A DNA stretch of 64,000 bases, from the NCBI GenBank assembly GCA_023935145.1, contig CM043698.1:142580001-142644000 (forward strand). The letters are read 5' to 3'. The notes beneath the pieces are model-generated. The model was not told the origin of the DNA. It was given only the letters and a program-made list of their open reading frames with translations, and ran no database searches. This document shows, in pieces, positions 1 to 11,902 of the stretch. Origin of the DNA: Bretschneidera sinensis. Lineage: Eukaryota; Streptophyta; Magnoliopsida; Brassicales; Akaniaceae. The position numbers and the translations under genes are program-made. Within the stretch, counting starts at the first letter, position 1. Each line of letters opens with the position of its first letter.

Positions 1-384
1 TTGTTAGAGAAAGTGAATGAACTGAAAGATAGTTGGTTACTTTACATTTTTAAATGTTGGCATGTACTGAGACTTGGCCCCATGTTTGGTTTAGGAGGAA
101 TTTTTTAATGTAATTGCCTATTTGATGGCTTTTATGTTTTCACGATAAACAAGTGTTAATTACTAGATGGGGGACACATTTGAGATGGGTAATATTTTTC
201 ACTTGAGATTTGTGTTTAGTGTTTTCTTCATGCTGAATAGAAGGAGTGAGGTAACTTATTTTGATTGCACGACTTTGTAGATCACACTTCGATTGGAAAA
301 TGAGGTAACTTACTTTGATTGCATGACCTTGTAGATCACATTTCGATTGGAAATTTATTATATGATCTATCTATATAAGCTTTT

Positions 385-475
385 TTTTGGGTAAAATATA
401 TGCACGCACCACTCGAACCTAAAACCTTTAGAACCAAAGGCTTCAAACTTAATCATTGAGTCAAGGCCTCGTTAG
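385..475 (-). repeat. SINE-like tRNA-derived fragment
   Basis: Read on the minus strand, this stretch carries a Pol III A-box-like motif (TTGACTCAATGATTAAG) followed about 35 bases later by a B-box-like motif (GGTTCGAGTGG). This is the arrangement of the head of plant tRNA-derived SINEs. No clear tail or target duplication was found, so it may be a truncated copy. The assignment rests only on these two boxes. Confidence 0.35.
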
Positions 476-489
476 TTATCTATTGAAAC

Positions 490-640
490 TTTCTATTTAT
501 TCTTAAATCCATCTATAGAAACTTCTTTTTGTTCTTTGATCTTTCTATAGAAACTCCTTATGTACTCTTCGATCTATCTGTAGAAACTCCTTATTTTTTC
601 TTCAGTCTATCTATAGAAATTTCTTATTTGATTCAAAGGA
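490..640. repeat. Degenerate ~45-50 bp tandem repeat
   Basis: The phrase 'tctatctatagaaacttctt', with small changes, recurs about four times (near 480, 530, 575 and 610), each time followed by a T-rich spacer. It is a short degenerate tandem array with no coding content. Confidence 0.6.
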
Positions 641-808
641 GTTGACACGGAAGAAAATGTCTACTTTAGACCATTTTACTTGAAGTTACTTGTTCAGTTA
701 GTCCATGTCTAATGTTTGTTGTTAAACTTGGTTCTTTTTGCCTTCTATAATTAATGCCACCCTTTTATATGAATCATTTTTTTCTTCTGAATGTTAGCCT
801 TTTTTCGT

Positions 809-958
809 AACAAAGCAATGAAGAAAGAAAGGCCAATGAAGAGATAAAAAAATGATCGAAAGCTGAAAAGTGTAGCAAAAGCTAAATCTAATAACAAAAA
901 GTCTGTTGAGAAAATTTCAAAGAAGGATAATAAAGCTTCGAGAACCCAGAAGATCTAG
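809..958 (+). pseudogene. Possible lysine-rich terminal exon (unrecognised)
   Basis: One frame reads about 50 codons that are very rich in Lys, Ser and Asn, ending in TAG at 956-958, with one in-frame TAA near 845 just before a run of seven A. The composition resembles the basic tail of a nuclear or nucleolar protein and the stretch could be the last exon of a gene entering from the left edge. The internal stop means it is a remnant, a chance frame, or translated only from a splice site beyond the stop. I recognise no family. Confidence 0.18.
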
Positions 959-962
959 ACAA

Positions 963-1335
963 GCTTAGAAATACAAATTCGTTTATTTGATCTTCACATC
1001 AATATCGTAGTCGTGAGGTTTTTTTTGTTCCATGTTGATTTAGATAAGCACAAGTTATATATAATTAATTGTAGTAAATCCATCCGGTTAAATTGCTTCC
1101 CAATATTTAAAATTTCATTATATTTAAGTTTGGGATATTTTTACGTGATGAGGTACCACCCTTAGAAATACCAATTCGTTTATTTGAGAGGTTTTTTTTG
1201 TCCCATGCTAATTTGGACAAGCACATATTATATATAATTAATTGTAGTAAATCCATCTGGTTAAATTGCTTGCCAATATTTAAAATTTCACTATATTTAA
1301 GTTTGGGATATTTTTGCGTGATGAGATACCACCCT
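963..1335. repeat. Tandem duplication, unit ~180 bp
   Basis: Two adjacent copies begin 'cttagaaata c.aattcgtt' (about 963 and 1160) and both end with 'gatgaggtaccaccctta' or a close variant. Copies differ at a few positions, for example catgttgattta versus catgctaattt. No coding potential is seen. Confidence 0.8.
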
Positions 1336-1560
1336 TAGGTTTTACTTTAATTTCATATTGTCTCCATCTCTATGTTTAATTGGCAAAAAGAGGTTGAATT
1401 TAAGTAATCTCATATCATTTGTAATCCCCCGGTGGGATTATTTATTATATGTTTATGATATTATTTTTTTTGTGTTTATTTAACTTTATAAAATATATTT
1501 TATTTTTTTCATTTGATTATTTATTGAATATTATTTAGCGAGTATTTATTGATAAAAAAA

Positions 1561-2120
1561 TCTGTTCATAATCCGCTAATGAAAAATCATGGTTGCTCTT
1601 TACAAATACATTGAACAAAGAACAAATCCACATTATTGAAAAGGGAACTCATCCACAATTTCAAAAGCAAAACCATAGTCACTGCCCACAATCAGCAAAT
1701 GAGAAATTGTTGTTGTTTGTTAACAAAATTTATTGACGTAAGAACAAATTCACATCATTCACATTGCTAGAAAAGAAACCAGTCCACAATTTCCAAAAGC
1801 CAAACCATGGTCGTTTCCCACAATAAATAAATGAGAAATCATGGTCACTCGCTAACAAAATTCATTGACTGAATAACAAATCCATGTCATTCATATTATT
1901 GGAAAAGAAAACTGTCCACAATTCTTAAATGCAACACCATGGTCGTCGCCCACAATTTGCAAATGGAAAACAAAATTCATTAAACGAAGAATGAATCAAC
2001 ATCATTCATATTGTTAGAAAGGAAACCCACCCACAATTTCCAAATGCAAAACCATGGTTGCCGTCCACAATATGCAAAAGGAACCTGTCAACAATTTCCA
2101 AATGTAAAACCATGGTCAAT
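1561..2120. repeat. Degenerate tandem array, unit ~130 bp
   Basis: Four to five units share the landmarks 'accatggtcg..gcccacaat', 'aacaaaattcattga', 'catcattcatatt' and 'ccacaatttccaaatgcaaa'. Unit starts are near 1561, 1672, 1805, 1937 and 2051, and the last units are shortened by internal deletions. The short frame that opens at the end of the array is a by-product of the repeat. Confidence 0.75.
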
Positions 2121-2845
2121 GGTTGATAGAATTCACTTAATGAAGATGAAAAATTGCATTATATATAGGACACACAATAACCTTAAAAATCATCAACTTC
2201 TTTTTTAAAAACTAAGGTGACATGAGTGAACATAGAGAGTAGCACAGAGAGTGAAGATTATAATGGTGAGAAGCAGTGTCATATCTCTCAACGAACTCAA
2301 GGAAGTCATTTTGATAAACCAAATTAAATCATAAGATTGTTATATCTGGTGTGGAAAGATAACTGAAAGTGAGGGCTGTTTATCAAAATAAGAGAGAGAA
2401 AGAGAGAGAAAGGCTTCAAGGCGTGACCAGGTCGGTTTCCTTAAGATTTAATTCGCTCCTCATAGTGCAAGAGGTTACCAGTGAATTTCTTCTAAGATAA
2501 AATGAAGCTATGATATTATTCTGCACTTCGCACTTGTGAAGAATAACCCACAGTAGCTTCTAAGAGTTTATGGATATATAACACTTATGCAGGGAAATTT
2601 GCAATATTTCTGGACGGAAGTAAATCAGTATTGTGAAAGGAAAAGAAGAAGAAGAGAGAAATTCCATAAAACTTAATGTAATTTGTATTTTTTAATTATG
2701 GCAGCTGAACACACTTATATAGTATTGAAATGGGTGTGTCTTTCCATTAGAGACATCTTGCTTTAGTTTTAATATTAAGTGTTTCTTCATAAATGACACT
2801 TCTTTTCATATTCAACTGACATAAAATGTTTTGAAAATTCGAAAT
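2121..2845. other. Non-coding stretch, no gene seen
   Basis: AT-rich sequence with GA-rich patches (agagagagaaagagagagaaa near 2390-2410). No splice-linked frame or recognisable protein motif was found on either strand. Confidence 0.5.
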
Positions 2846-2849
2846 TTTC

Positions 2850-2995
2850 GAACATTTAGTCGACTAGACAATGTTTTCAGTCGACTTAAGAAGTTAGAGA
2901 GAGTTCAAGGAATTTTCTTCCTTCCATTCAGTCGATTGAATACTTGTATACACCATCCAGTCGACTGTATGAAACTTACAATCGACTGTATCAAC
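2850..2995. repeat. Cluster of CAGTCGACT-type palindromes
   Basis: The motif (C/T)AGTCGACT(T/G)A or a one-base variant appears five times at irregular spacing (about 2858, 2878, 2928, 2959 and 2981). Such spaced palindromic motifs occur in terminal or subterminal parts of plant DNA transposons and in some LTRs. The host element was not identified. Confidence 0.5.
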
Positions 2996-3059
2996 TCTCA
3001 AAAGCCAAAATTCATTTTTCTTTTCTCTTTTCCTTTGATTTTCTAAAATATCCCAACTT

Positions 3060-3155
3060 AAAAAACAAAGTTTATTCTCAAAATCATCAACAGGGGGATT
3101 GAACTCGTCTTCTATATTGAGTGACCACTATGCCAAGAGGCTAGGTTACCTTAAA
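3060..3155 (-). repeat. SINE-like tRNA-derived sequence
   Basis: On the minus strand the stretch contains TGGCATAGTGGTCAC, a good Pol III A box, and about 30 bases later GAGTTCAATCCCC, a good B box. It then runs into an A/T-rich tail. This is the head of a plant SINE or a diverged tRNA pseudogene; a functional tRNA is unlikely because no cloverleaf could be drawn by eye. Confidence 0.4.
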
Positions 3156-3159
3156 ACAT

Positions 3160-6100
3160 ATTTAGTAATGCATTATTTTTAGATTTATACTTAGAAGTGA
3201 ATAATAAAGAAAAACTATTTCAGGAACTATGGTACTCAAATGGTTCTAAAATTTGTTTCGTAACTTTACCTTGCATCGTGACTGTTTATTCCTTTTAAGT
3301 TTTCTGAAGAATATTAATTAGTAGGACTCAGATTTATTTTTTCAAAGGCATTATGGATTGCAAGGTAAGTATGGAAAGGGAGTTGAAGCAAAGATTCATG
3401 CGGGGTTAAACTTGTATTTCCCTTCTGCTGAAATTGTATATTCTACCAGCTCAATATGTAAGAGATTGGAATAGGAGCAATGGACAATCAAAAAGCATGT
3501 AAGACACAATGTGTGGAATGTAATTACAGGAAAGTTTTTTTTTGCAATCTTGGAAGATTATGCAGTGATGAGCTAGGCTATGCTTTTCTAATAAGCGAAC
3601 TCAAATAGATCTGATATTTCTATCAATTTTCTGTTAACTTGATATATTGAAGCAGAATGTGATTCTGTATGTTTATAGTGGGTAAGTCTGTAATGATATT
3701 ATGTGTAATTATTTACCTTATTTAGTTCATAATTTGGGAACCTTTTAATATGGAAAATTTAGCCTTAATAAGACTTTGATTGTGTGCCTAGGTACTTGAC
3801 AACATAATAGGGGCAGTTAGGATCTTTCTACAAAATGTTAAATTTAAACATCTCTATTTATTGTAGATGATTATGGTAAGGCAGACTACTTATGACTAAA
3901 ACTTCTAGTTGTGGAGTTCTTTCCTTTAAATTCTTAATTCTACAGTATTTTTGCTGAGATTTAGTTTTCTTGCTACACGATAAGTATACATATGTAACAG
4001 ATACGGCGTGTGCTTGCAACTGTTTAAACCTTCCATTTCTATTTTGTAAGCCAGGGCACTAAGTTTGCCTATGTTCGCTATTTTGTGAAATAGTAGGAAT
4101 TATACAATAATTTCGATTCAGTATCAATCTTTATGATTACTTAGGTGCCTGCGCTTGCCTACATGTGATGTGTTTATGCGCTTCCTTTGGCTTCAATATG
4201 ATATATCAAATTATGGTTCTTCAGTATCAACTGAATAAGGGATATTGACAAAGGTTCTGGTATTCTATTCTTCTTTTTATTTTGGTTCTAAATGATTCTT
4301 GTTATAAGTTGGATATGAACTCGTCGTGCCTTTTAAGTTTTTTAATTTAATTGGGACTTTTATGACTCCATTTCTATGAGAAGGTTCAAGGATCTCAAGT
4401 GGATGGTGCCTCTTTTCTTCCGATGGAATTATCGACGTAATCCTTTGGAATCTTAAAGGTATATTCGGTATTTATATCATTTGAAATCACTTGTGATCCT
4501 GATCATTGGTTTTGAAGATGTATCATATCTATGCTTACGATACACTCATCCAGAAGAAAGGGTAAAATCTGTCATGTCACATGGATCTTTGTGCAGTAGA
4601 GCTAACACTGCATAACTAGGAGATTTTTCTTTTACTTTGAGCATTTTTAAGTTAATTTCTATTTTCCCCCTTTTATTCATGGATATGTGCAATGAATATG
4701 ATGTATGTCGAAATTTATTCTATCTCAAGCCGACATCTCTGATTTACCAAATAAAAAATGTCTCAAGAGTTGTTGTCTTCATATTAATTATAGCATCCGT
4801 TCCTAAAAAGTGCGCTGCTGGCTATCATTTTCTAGCAGTGTTGCTTTTGTCTTGTAAGATACAAACTATCTGAGGATGAATTTGAGGTGCAGATGAATTA
4901 GTCTTAATTACAGGATCTGCACTCAAAGAAACCAAAGAATAATGCCACTTATATGTGGTTAATGTCTGGATGAAGTAAACGGTGCTACCTTCTAATTAAC
5001 AATTCCTCGATATTGAGGTCAGGTATGGAAATTTTTCTCACTTTTTTCCATTTCAAATTTTTCATTGGACATTATTGCATTTGGAATTACTTGGCCTTCA
5101 ATTTTTCATAAAATTTAAACCATATAGATTTCAACAGAGAGCCTGTTCAATGCCGCAAGGTGAGAACATTCTGATTGGTGCACTGAAACAAGAAGCAAAG
5201 CTGGCGAATATTTGTTAGGGGGCAGTTGATTGGACGATTTGGTTATTTCTGTGTACTACCTGGAATTTGTTATAAAAGTACAAGTGACTTTGCTGTTGTG
5301 TATGAAAGGAGATGTTCCTATGGAAGGAAAATTTATGAGCAGTGTGTCCAGGAATCTTTCTGTTTAGTTCAAGCGTTGTATTCTCTCATCTTTGGTGTAT
5401 TGTTTACTAGTTGAATTAACCTAAATTGTCCCCACTTGTAAGTCAACAATATCTATTAAGACTTGCAAAGTTTGCTGTTTCATGGATGCCAGGCTTCATT
5501 TGTGACAAGGGTGACAAGTTGCTGATAGCCTGTTTGTTGAGCTTGAAACCTTGAGGCATGCTTCTGTTTGGTCTAGTCTTCAATTGAAAATGTTATTTGT
5601 AGTGTTTATATAAAAAATCTAAACGGATTGCATACGAGTACTTATTAGGTAAGAGTCTATCATGTATTCTCGGAATCAATGATTCATTGTTGTTAACTAT
5701 ATATCATTAATTCAAATTATTTTTTAACATATATTTTTAAATCATAACGTGAATAACCATTATTAATTGTATTTTATCTTCTTTTTATCATAATTGTATT
5801 TTATCTAATAATTTGAGTTATCTCAGGTTTTAAGATGGTTTCGGGTTGACCCATCAATTTGTACCATTTTTTTTAATTCGGTTTGATAATCTAAGTTAGA
5901 TTTTTTATTTTTTTAAATTTCAATGTAATTACTAATTAAGTTCATACTAGCAACAATTGTTCTTTGTTAATAACATAATATATTAAACTTTAAGTTTAAG
6001 TCATGAAAAAATTCAATGCATATCTGAATTTGTCGATATTCAGATTATAATAGGATAACTGAATTATTTAACATATATTTTTTTTAAAATTATATTATAA

Positions 6101-6959
6101 AACTGTACTTTTTATTAAGAGACGATTTTACCTTTTTTTTCTTTAAAAAATATACCAAATAAATTAAAATTCTATATTTTTAAATAATTCATATAACCTA
6201 CTTGAAAAATACTAACTTATAAAAAATATGTGCTTTAAAAATATTATAATTAAGTTATATGACTCGTCCATCTCACGATTCATATAAAAAAAATATGTGC
6301 TTTAGGAAAGTTATATTTAAGTTTCATTTCACGGTTTCAAAAGTCGAATATTTTTTTTAGTACTAACGTGTGTTGTCAATCTTATATGTAATTATCTTCT
6401 TTTCCTTTTCAAGTTTGTGTTTCTTAAATAAGTTATTAAAAGAGAATAGTACTATCTGTTTCTATTCTAATGTACCAAAAAGAAAGAATAATACTCCATA
6501 AATGAAATAAGTTATTAAAATCAAGTTAATTCGAGTTGTTTCGGGTTATAGATTAAGTCGAGTTCAGGTTCTCTTTAGTTTCAAGTGGTTCGAGTTTGGG
6601 TCATTTTGGGTTTCAGATCGTTTCTAACCTGGGTCATTTTGGGTTTCGGGTTATTCGGGTTAAGATCATTTCAAGTTTCAAGTCGTTTTGAACACAAATC
6701 ATTTCAAGTTTCGGATGTCTCGGATTCGAATCGTATTATTTTAATAAATTTTTTAGTTTCGAGTTAATCAAATCGGGTCAGATTTTGTCACCTTGATTTG
6801 GTTTCATATTGAAATTTGTCATCAAATAAAATATTTTCCCGTCCTTTTTCCTAATTTTTAAAGAACATACTGACCCATATCAACAGCCCACATATATACG
6901 GCCCAGCAGCCCATATTTGGGGAAAATCTGCGATTAAACGTTAACAATATCTTCAGACC
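3160..6959. other. Long gene-free interval
   Basis: About 3.8 kb with no exon chain that I can support. Open frames here are short and lack recognisable motifs. From 5700 to 6500 the DNA is strongly AT-rich. At about 6540-6780 there is a degenerate array built from 'gggtcattttgggtttcggg' and 'tcatttcaagtttc'-type words, common in plant intergenic repeats. Non-coding transcripts cannot be excluded. Confidence 0.5.
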
Positions 6960-7067
6960 ACAAAACCGTTAACATTATCTCATCACAATAATTCACAGCT
7001 CTCTCCCTCTACTCCTGCTGTTTGGTTCCCGAGGTAGACTTGTAAAATTGAAGGGAAAATTTTGTAA
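6960..7067 (+). promoter_or_regulatory. Probable leader/promoter-proximal region of the CcdA gene
   Basis: A CT-rich patch (ctctctccctctactcctgc, about 7000-7019) lies 50-70 bases upstream of the first ATG. Such Y-patches are typical around plant transcription starts. No convincing TATA box was found, as is common for genes of chloroplast proteins. Confidence 0.35.
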
Positions 7068-8490
7068 ATGAGTTTGGTTATGAGCCATTGCAGCAGTTCC
7101 TTTACTCATTTCTGCAGAATTTCAGGTTACAGAGAGAACTCGAGAAGCAGTCATGGTGAGTTCAATTTTGATCCCTTTTCACTCGATTAGTATTCCTTTC
7201 TAATTTCTTTAAAAATAATAAAGGTCCAAAATATAATTTAAAAAGAAGTTTGAAAATCAATTTAATCTCTTATTTTTGTTTTTACATCTACTATAGCTGT
7301 GAAATTTTTTGAATTTAAGTGAATGATCAAATTTCTTTTTGGCTTTTGGTGCTAGCTATATGCGAAGTTACTTGTGTCTCCAATTACAATATGAAATATG
7401 GTTTTTCGTAGTTCAATTTCCACGAGACGTCGAATTTCTTCTAAATTTCAGTGGCGTTGTAGCATATGTAGCACAAGATAGATGTATGACTATAAAGAAC
7501 ATTTGATCTTGAGTATTGTCCTCGTTGTAGTTGTTATTGTTGTTTCTCAATTGACACGATCGAACTTCTCAATATTCTACATTCTAGGGACATATATGCC
7601 TGTCATGCAGCACAGGTCTTTCACAGATGAGAGTCTATGCCCGGATCTTACCCCTTTGAAGAAGAACAATGGAAGCAACAACTTGAAATTTAACACGATT
7701 ATAAATTCCGTGGCAGGTACATTTGTCAATCCTTTAATTGATATATGTTTCTCTACTTTTCTTTTCCTGTTTGTGAAAAGTTACTTGTTCTTTAAGTATG
7801 ATGATTGTGTAACTTGGATCGTGAAGATTCAGGAAGAGTGGATGATGGAGCCTTCCCATCCCATCATTCCATTGAGTTGAGAAACAAATCAATAATCTAT
7901 CTGTTGAATTCCTTGTCTGGCAGCTTCAGTTATCTGCAAGAGTGTACACGATAACAATATAATATATTTGTTGTGGGCCAGATTTTGAATGCTTTATTCT
8001 GAACAATATTGGATAACTATACGTACAGTAATTTGAATTAAACAAATTGATCAAGTTGATTTGATTCACAGGTTGGAATTCATGCATGTAGCATTTCTTA
8101 TTCCATTCACCCTTCAATATCTAGTTTATGGATAGCAATCTTGTGGAGATTTGGTCGACTTTCTGGTAACTATGAAGATCTTTCTATTTCTTATGTTTCC
8201 AGTGGCAAATTTGGCTGCGATTGGCTCTGCAAATGCTTTAAGTATGAAGAGTGTCTCGGTAAGGAATTGTAACGTTTGTTTTTTCACAAATTCCTCTAGC
8301 ATCTTCATGAATCAAATTATTTTCATTTTCGGTATGCTTTTTTTAGCTTCATCAGTGTATTGTTTATTGATCTCATTAATATTTCGTTTCGTTTGAGCTA
8401 CAAGCAGGTTTGAAAGTAATTTTGATGGATATTGCTACTTCTGTTATTTTTTCCTGAGTCAATAATTTGCATTGGAATATATAAAAATGG

Positions 8491-8586
<96 letters not shown>

Positions 8587-11500
8587 TATTTTATTATTAT
8601 TATTATCATCACCATCGCCGTCATCATCATCATTATCATTGTTTCTCATATACAAAAAGATGTAAAGGAAATTTTGATGCTTTTCTTTTTCCTACTACCA
8701 TAATTTTACTGGCATCCAAGTCATTTGGGATCCCATCAAGTTTTGATTTCCCCAGTGGTAGTGCAATGAATCTTTTGGTACCATGTTTAAATTCTCTATG
8801 CTCCATGCTGCATTTAACATCTAAGAATTATAATACAATTGCTAGTGTGGCTTTCTACTGCTGACTGCTTCTGCGTAGTTTATGGGAGATATCCTGACAT
8901 GAGATTGACCTCAATCACCTTTTTTGGGGAATGTTTTACTCTTGTTGGCAGGCTTGCTCTTAAACTGCATTTACAGACTTCCTACTTGGGGATTTGTTGC
9001 TGTTTTACATATTTTTTTGGTGATAAGATGGGGGGTTTTTTGCTTTTACAATATATGTTGATCTTTTCAGTTCACTCATTTCTTAGCATTTTTAGATGTC
9101 ACCTAGAAGTTCTTGAATATGATCTCAGGAACTAGAATTATTTTCCTTCAAGTCAGGAAGGAGCTGCTTCTGTTTACACCTTGGCTGATGGAAACCTTGG
9201 AGATTTGTTTGGGGGCTTCCTATTTTCAGCTGGGCAGCAGGCTAATGAAGCTGTTCAGGGCCAGTTATCAGCACTTAGTTTCACTAGGTTAGTTCTTCGC
9301 TAGTCCCTCAAATGCATTGGTATTTTAGGGGATTAATAGACAGTGTTTATCTGCTCACTGGTTCACTGCTCATTCCTCTTTCAGTTTGGCGGTTATTTTT
9401 GGGGCAGGCCTGGTGACTAGCCTTTCTCCATGCACACTAAGTGTTTTACCGCTGACCCTTGGTTACATTGGTAAGATTCTTTATGTAAAATTTTGTGGAC
9501 TTTCACTAAAAGTAATGTTGAATTGCTGCTTTGCATCTCTTGTCATGTTTGATGCTGATTTACAGCATGGTTGGAACTTGGAACCATCCAGGTGCATTTG
9601 GATCTGGAAAAAGCAGAGCTGAGGTAAGGATTTCCTTTATGAGTTTCTCCCTTCCTATATACCCTCCCTGACTTTTCAATGAAGCACTGAATTAGCTTGG
9701 AAATATCAAGGTAAGTTAATTTTGAGTTGGGTTTTATAAATAGAAAAAGGAAATAAAAGAAATTTTAGAAAGAAAAAAAAAAGTTTAATGTGTTGGCATG
9801 TACTAGAAGGCTAAAAACAAAGACCTGGTTGAGTTGTCATGTCTATGATACAACACTTTGTTAGTTAATTAATTTGTTTATTTTAAGGAAAGCATTTATA
9901 TCTTTTGATAATTAATGCGTACTTATTTTTTATCATCATTACACATGTTTTCTAATATATGTTTCCCACATTCACATCACAAATCAGTGTAATTGAATAT
10001 GTGAGTTATATATGTGATTCTTTCTCTTCCCCTCTCCCTTATATATTATTCTGAAACATGTTTGATGTTTAATGTTTGTCAGGTTATTGGGGATTCCATT
10101 GCATTCGCATTAGGATTGGCCACTACACTAGCACTCCTAGGTGTGGCAGCCTCCTTTGCTGGGAAGGCTTATGGACAGATAGGACAGGGATTGCCTTTGG
10201 CTGCTTCTGGTTTGGCTATTATTATGGGTCTGAATCTCCTCGAGGTATAGATTCATGCTGCTCTTTTTACTGTTTGATTCTTGTGTTTTTCCAAATGTAA
10301 CTGTTCCATTAGTCAGTAATCTCTACCTTGTGGAGACCTTTTCTGCTTAAATTTAAGAATTTGCTTGACTTTTCGATTTCTGATCCCTTTGTTACTTTCT
10401 TTTCATGGACTCATCTTGTGGGCCGATCATTCAGATAATTGAGTTACAGCTCCCCTCATTCTTTAACAACTTTGATTCTCGTGCTGCCGCTGCTAACTTC
10501 CCATCAGGTAATTGATCTATTTATTTTCATGTACTTAAAGTTTATGATGTCAGTGGACGTAGTCCTCTGAGAGCTCTTACAGGTTCTAACTTTGGAAAAA
10601 CTTGACATGTTAGGTGTGCAAGCATATTTAGCCGGTCTTACATTTGCATTAGCTGCCTCACCGTGCAGTACACCAGTTCTGGCCACCATACTGGGATATG
10701 TAGCTGCATCCAGGGTACTCTATAGCTCTTAATGTTCTCATTTTCATTTGGAGCTTTGAGTTTCTTTCCTTTTAGATATATAAAGTTGACGCTTCTGTTA
10801 GTATATGATGGCTTGACGGCGTAATTGCTCTCCCTCTGCATGCACACATAGAGACACAGAAGGAGCTACTCTGACTTCTTTGAGTGGCTTGTGCTATGAA
10901 GTTTGTACAGTTAGATCAGGAGGATTCACTGAGTTTAATTTATCCAAGAACTAGGACTTAAAGAGATTCCTTTACTCTTGACTTGCTTACTTAAGTCAAA
11001 TATTTTTTATTAAATGTTATTTGTGAACCACTTGGCAAAGAAGCAAAAGTTTAGAGAGAATGAAAAAAAAAAAAAAGAGGAAATATAATGGAATTGACAA
11101 TTTATGAGCGCTGATCCATTCAGTCTTACTAATCTTTTTTTAGCCAATGGATTTGTTTCTGTTAGCAGTTGGTTTACTTGTGTGGTTATGGCTAATAAAT
11201 TACTTGTTAATTCTACATAACAGGATCCACTGATAGGGGGCAGCTTACTTTTGACATACACAACTGGTTATGTTGCTCCTCTTCTTCTTGCTGCTTCTTT
11301 TGCTGGAGCATTGCAGGTATTTAGTTGTTTACTTGAGAACTGAATTGTTTATTTTTGTTGGAAAAAAGGAGTACAAACAAAGGCTGTCTCCATTTGTCTA
11401 ACTTGAATGTTTCACACAGGTGCCCTTATTGGGGATTGGACCCAAATCATAGTCTGATAAACTGCTGCTATTCTACTCTTCTTTTGGGTTAATAAAATAT

Positions 11501-11902
11501 AATCAATGTGCGGTGTACTGCTCCTTTTGTTTAAATGTTCTCTTAATACAATTTAATTTTATTTGTTAAATCTGCAGAGCTTGCTTTCATTTCGGAAGTT
11601 CTCAGCATGGATCAACCCAGTAAGGTATTCTTAAAGAACTTTCAATTCTGTGAATTTTTTTATAGGTATACTCACTCATGACCGTTATCTTTCATATTCA
11701 TGATCATGATTATGACTCTAACCTCACAACTATTGTTGATTGGTCTACTACTTTCACTAGAACCAACATACTGAATTTTTACATGTTTCTGGTACAGTGG
11801 TACATATTGAATTTTGATTGGTTTTGCAGTGGTGCACTTCTGTTGGGAGGGGGTACGTATACTTTCTTGGATAGGCTTTTCCCAACGACAATGGCAATGT
11901 AA
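7068..11902 (+). CDS. CCDA: Thylakoid cytochrome c biogenesis protein CcdA, complete, 12 exons
   Basis: CcdA/DsbD-type membrane protein that passes reducing equivalents from stromal thioredoxin to the thylakoid lumen for haem attachment to c-type cytochromes (cytochrome f, b6f assembly). Exons: 7068-7155, 7588-7716, 8203-8258, 9157-9287, 9385-9470, 9592-9623, 10083-10244, 10435-10507, 10614-10714, 11224-11316, 11578-11624, 11830-11902. All have GT..AG borders and continuous phase, giving 356 aa, close to the Arabidopsis protein. Residues 1 to about 90 are Ser/Asn-rich and fit a chloroplast transit peptide. From about residue 130 there are six hydrophobic segments. The family's redox cysteines are present in [18 protein letters not shown] (Cys about 151) and [17 protein letters not shown] (Cys about 270). 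Exon 2 is the least certain: it was chosen because only the acceptor at 7588 keeps frame into exon 3. Intron 3 contains a compound microsatellite. The identification is secure; the N-terminal 70 residues are less so. Confidence 0.93.
8494..8640 (+). repeat. Compound microsatellite (TTA)n(TTG)n(ATY)n
   Basis: Lies in intron 3 of the CcdA gene. About 12 TTA units change abruptly to about 18 TTG units and then to ATT/ATC/GTC-type triplets ending near 8640. Frames of poly-Tyr/Cys, poly-Ile/Val and poly-Leu type across it are artefacts of the repeat. Confidence 0.95.

Noticed and set aside
1..108. Open frame from the first base to a TAA at 106-108
   Set aside because: Only 35 codons, no recognisable motif, and the start lies outside the window; it could be chance.
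7482..7880. 132-codon frame in the CcdA gene treated as an independent gene
   Set aside because: Its middle part is exon 2 of CcdA; the rest runs into the flanking introns.
8432..8864. Long frames of poly-Tyr/Cys and poly-Ile/Val
   Set aside because: They are translations of the TTA/TTG microsatellite in a CcdA intron.
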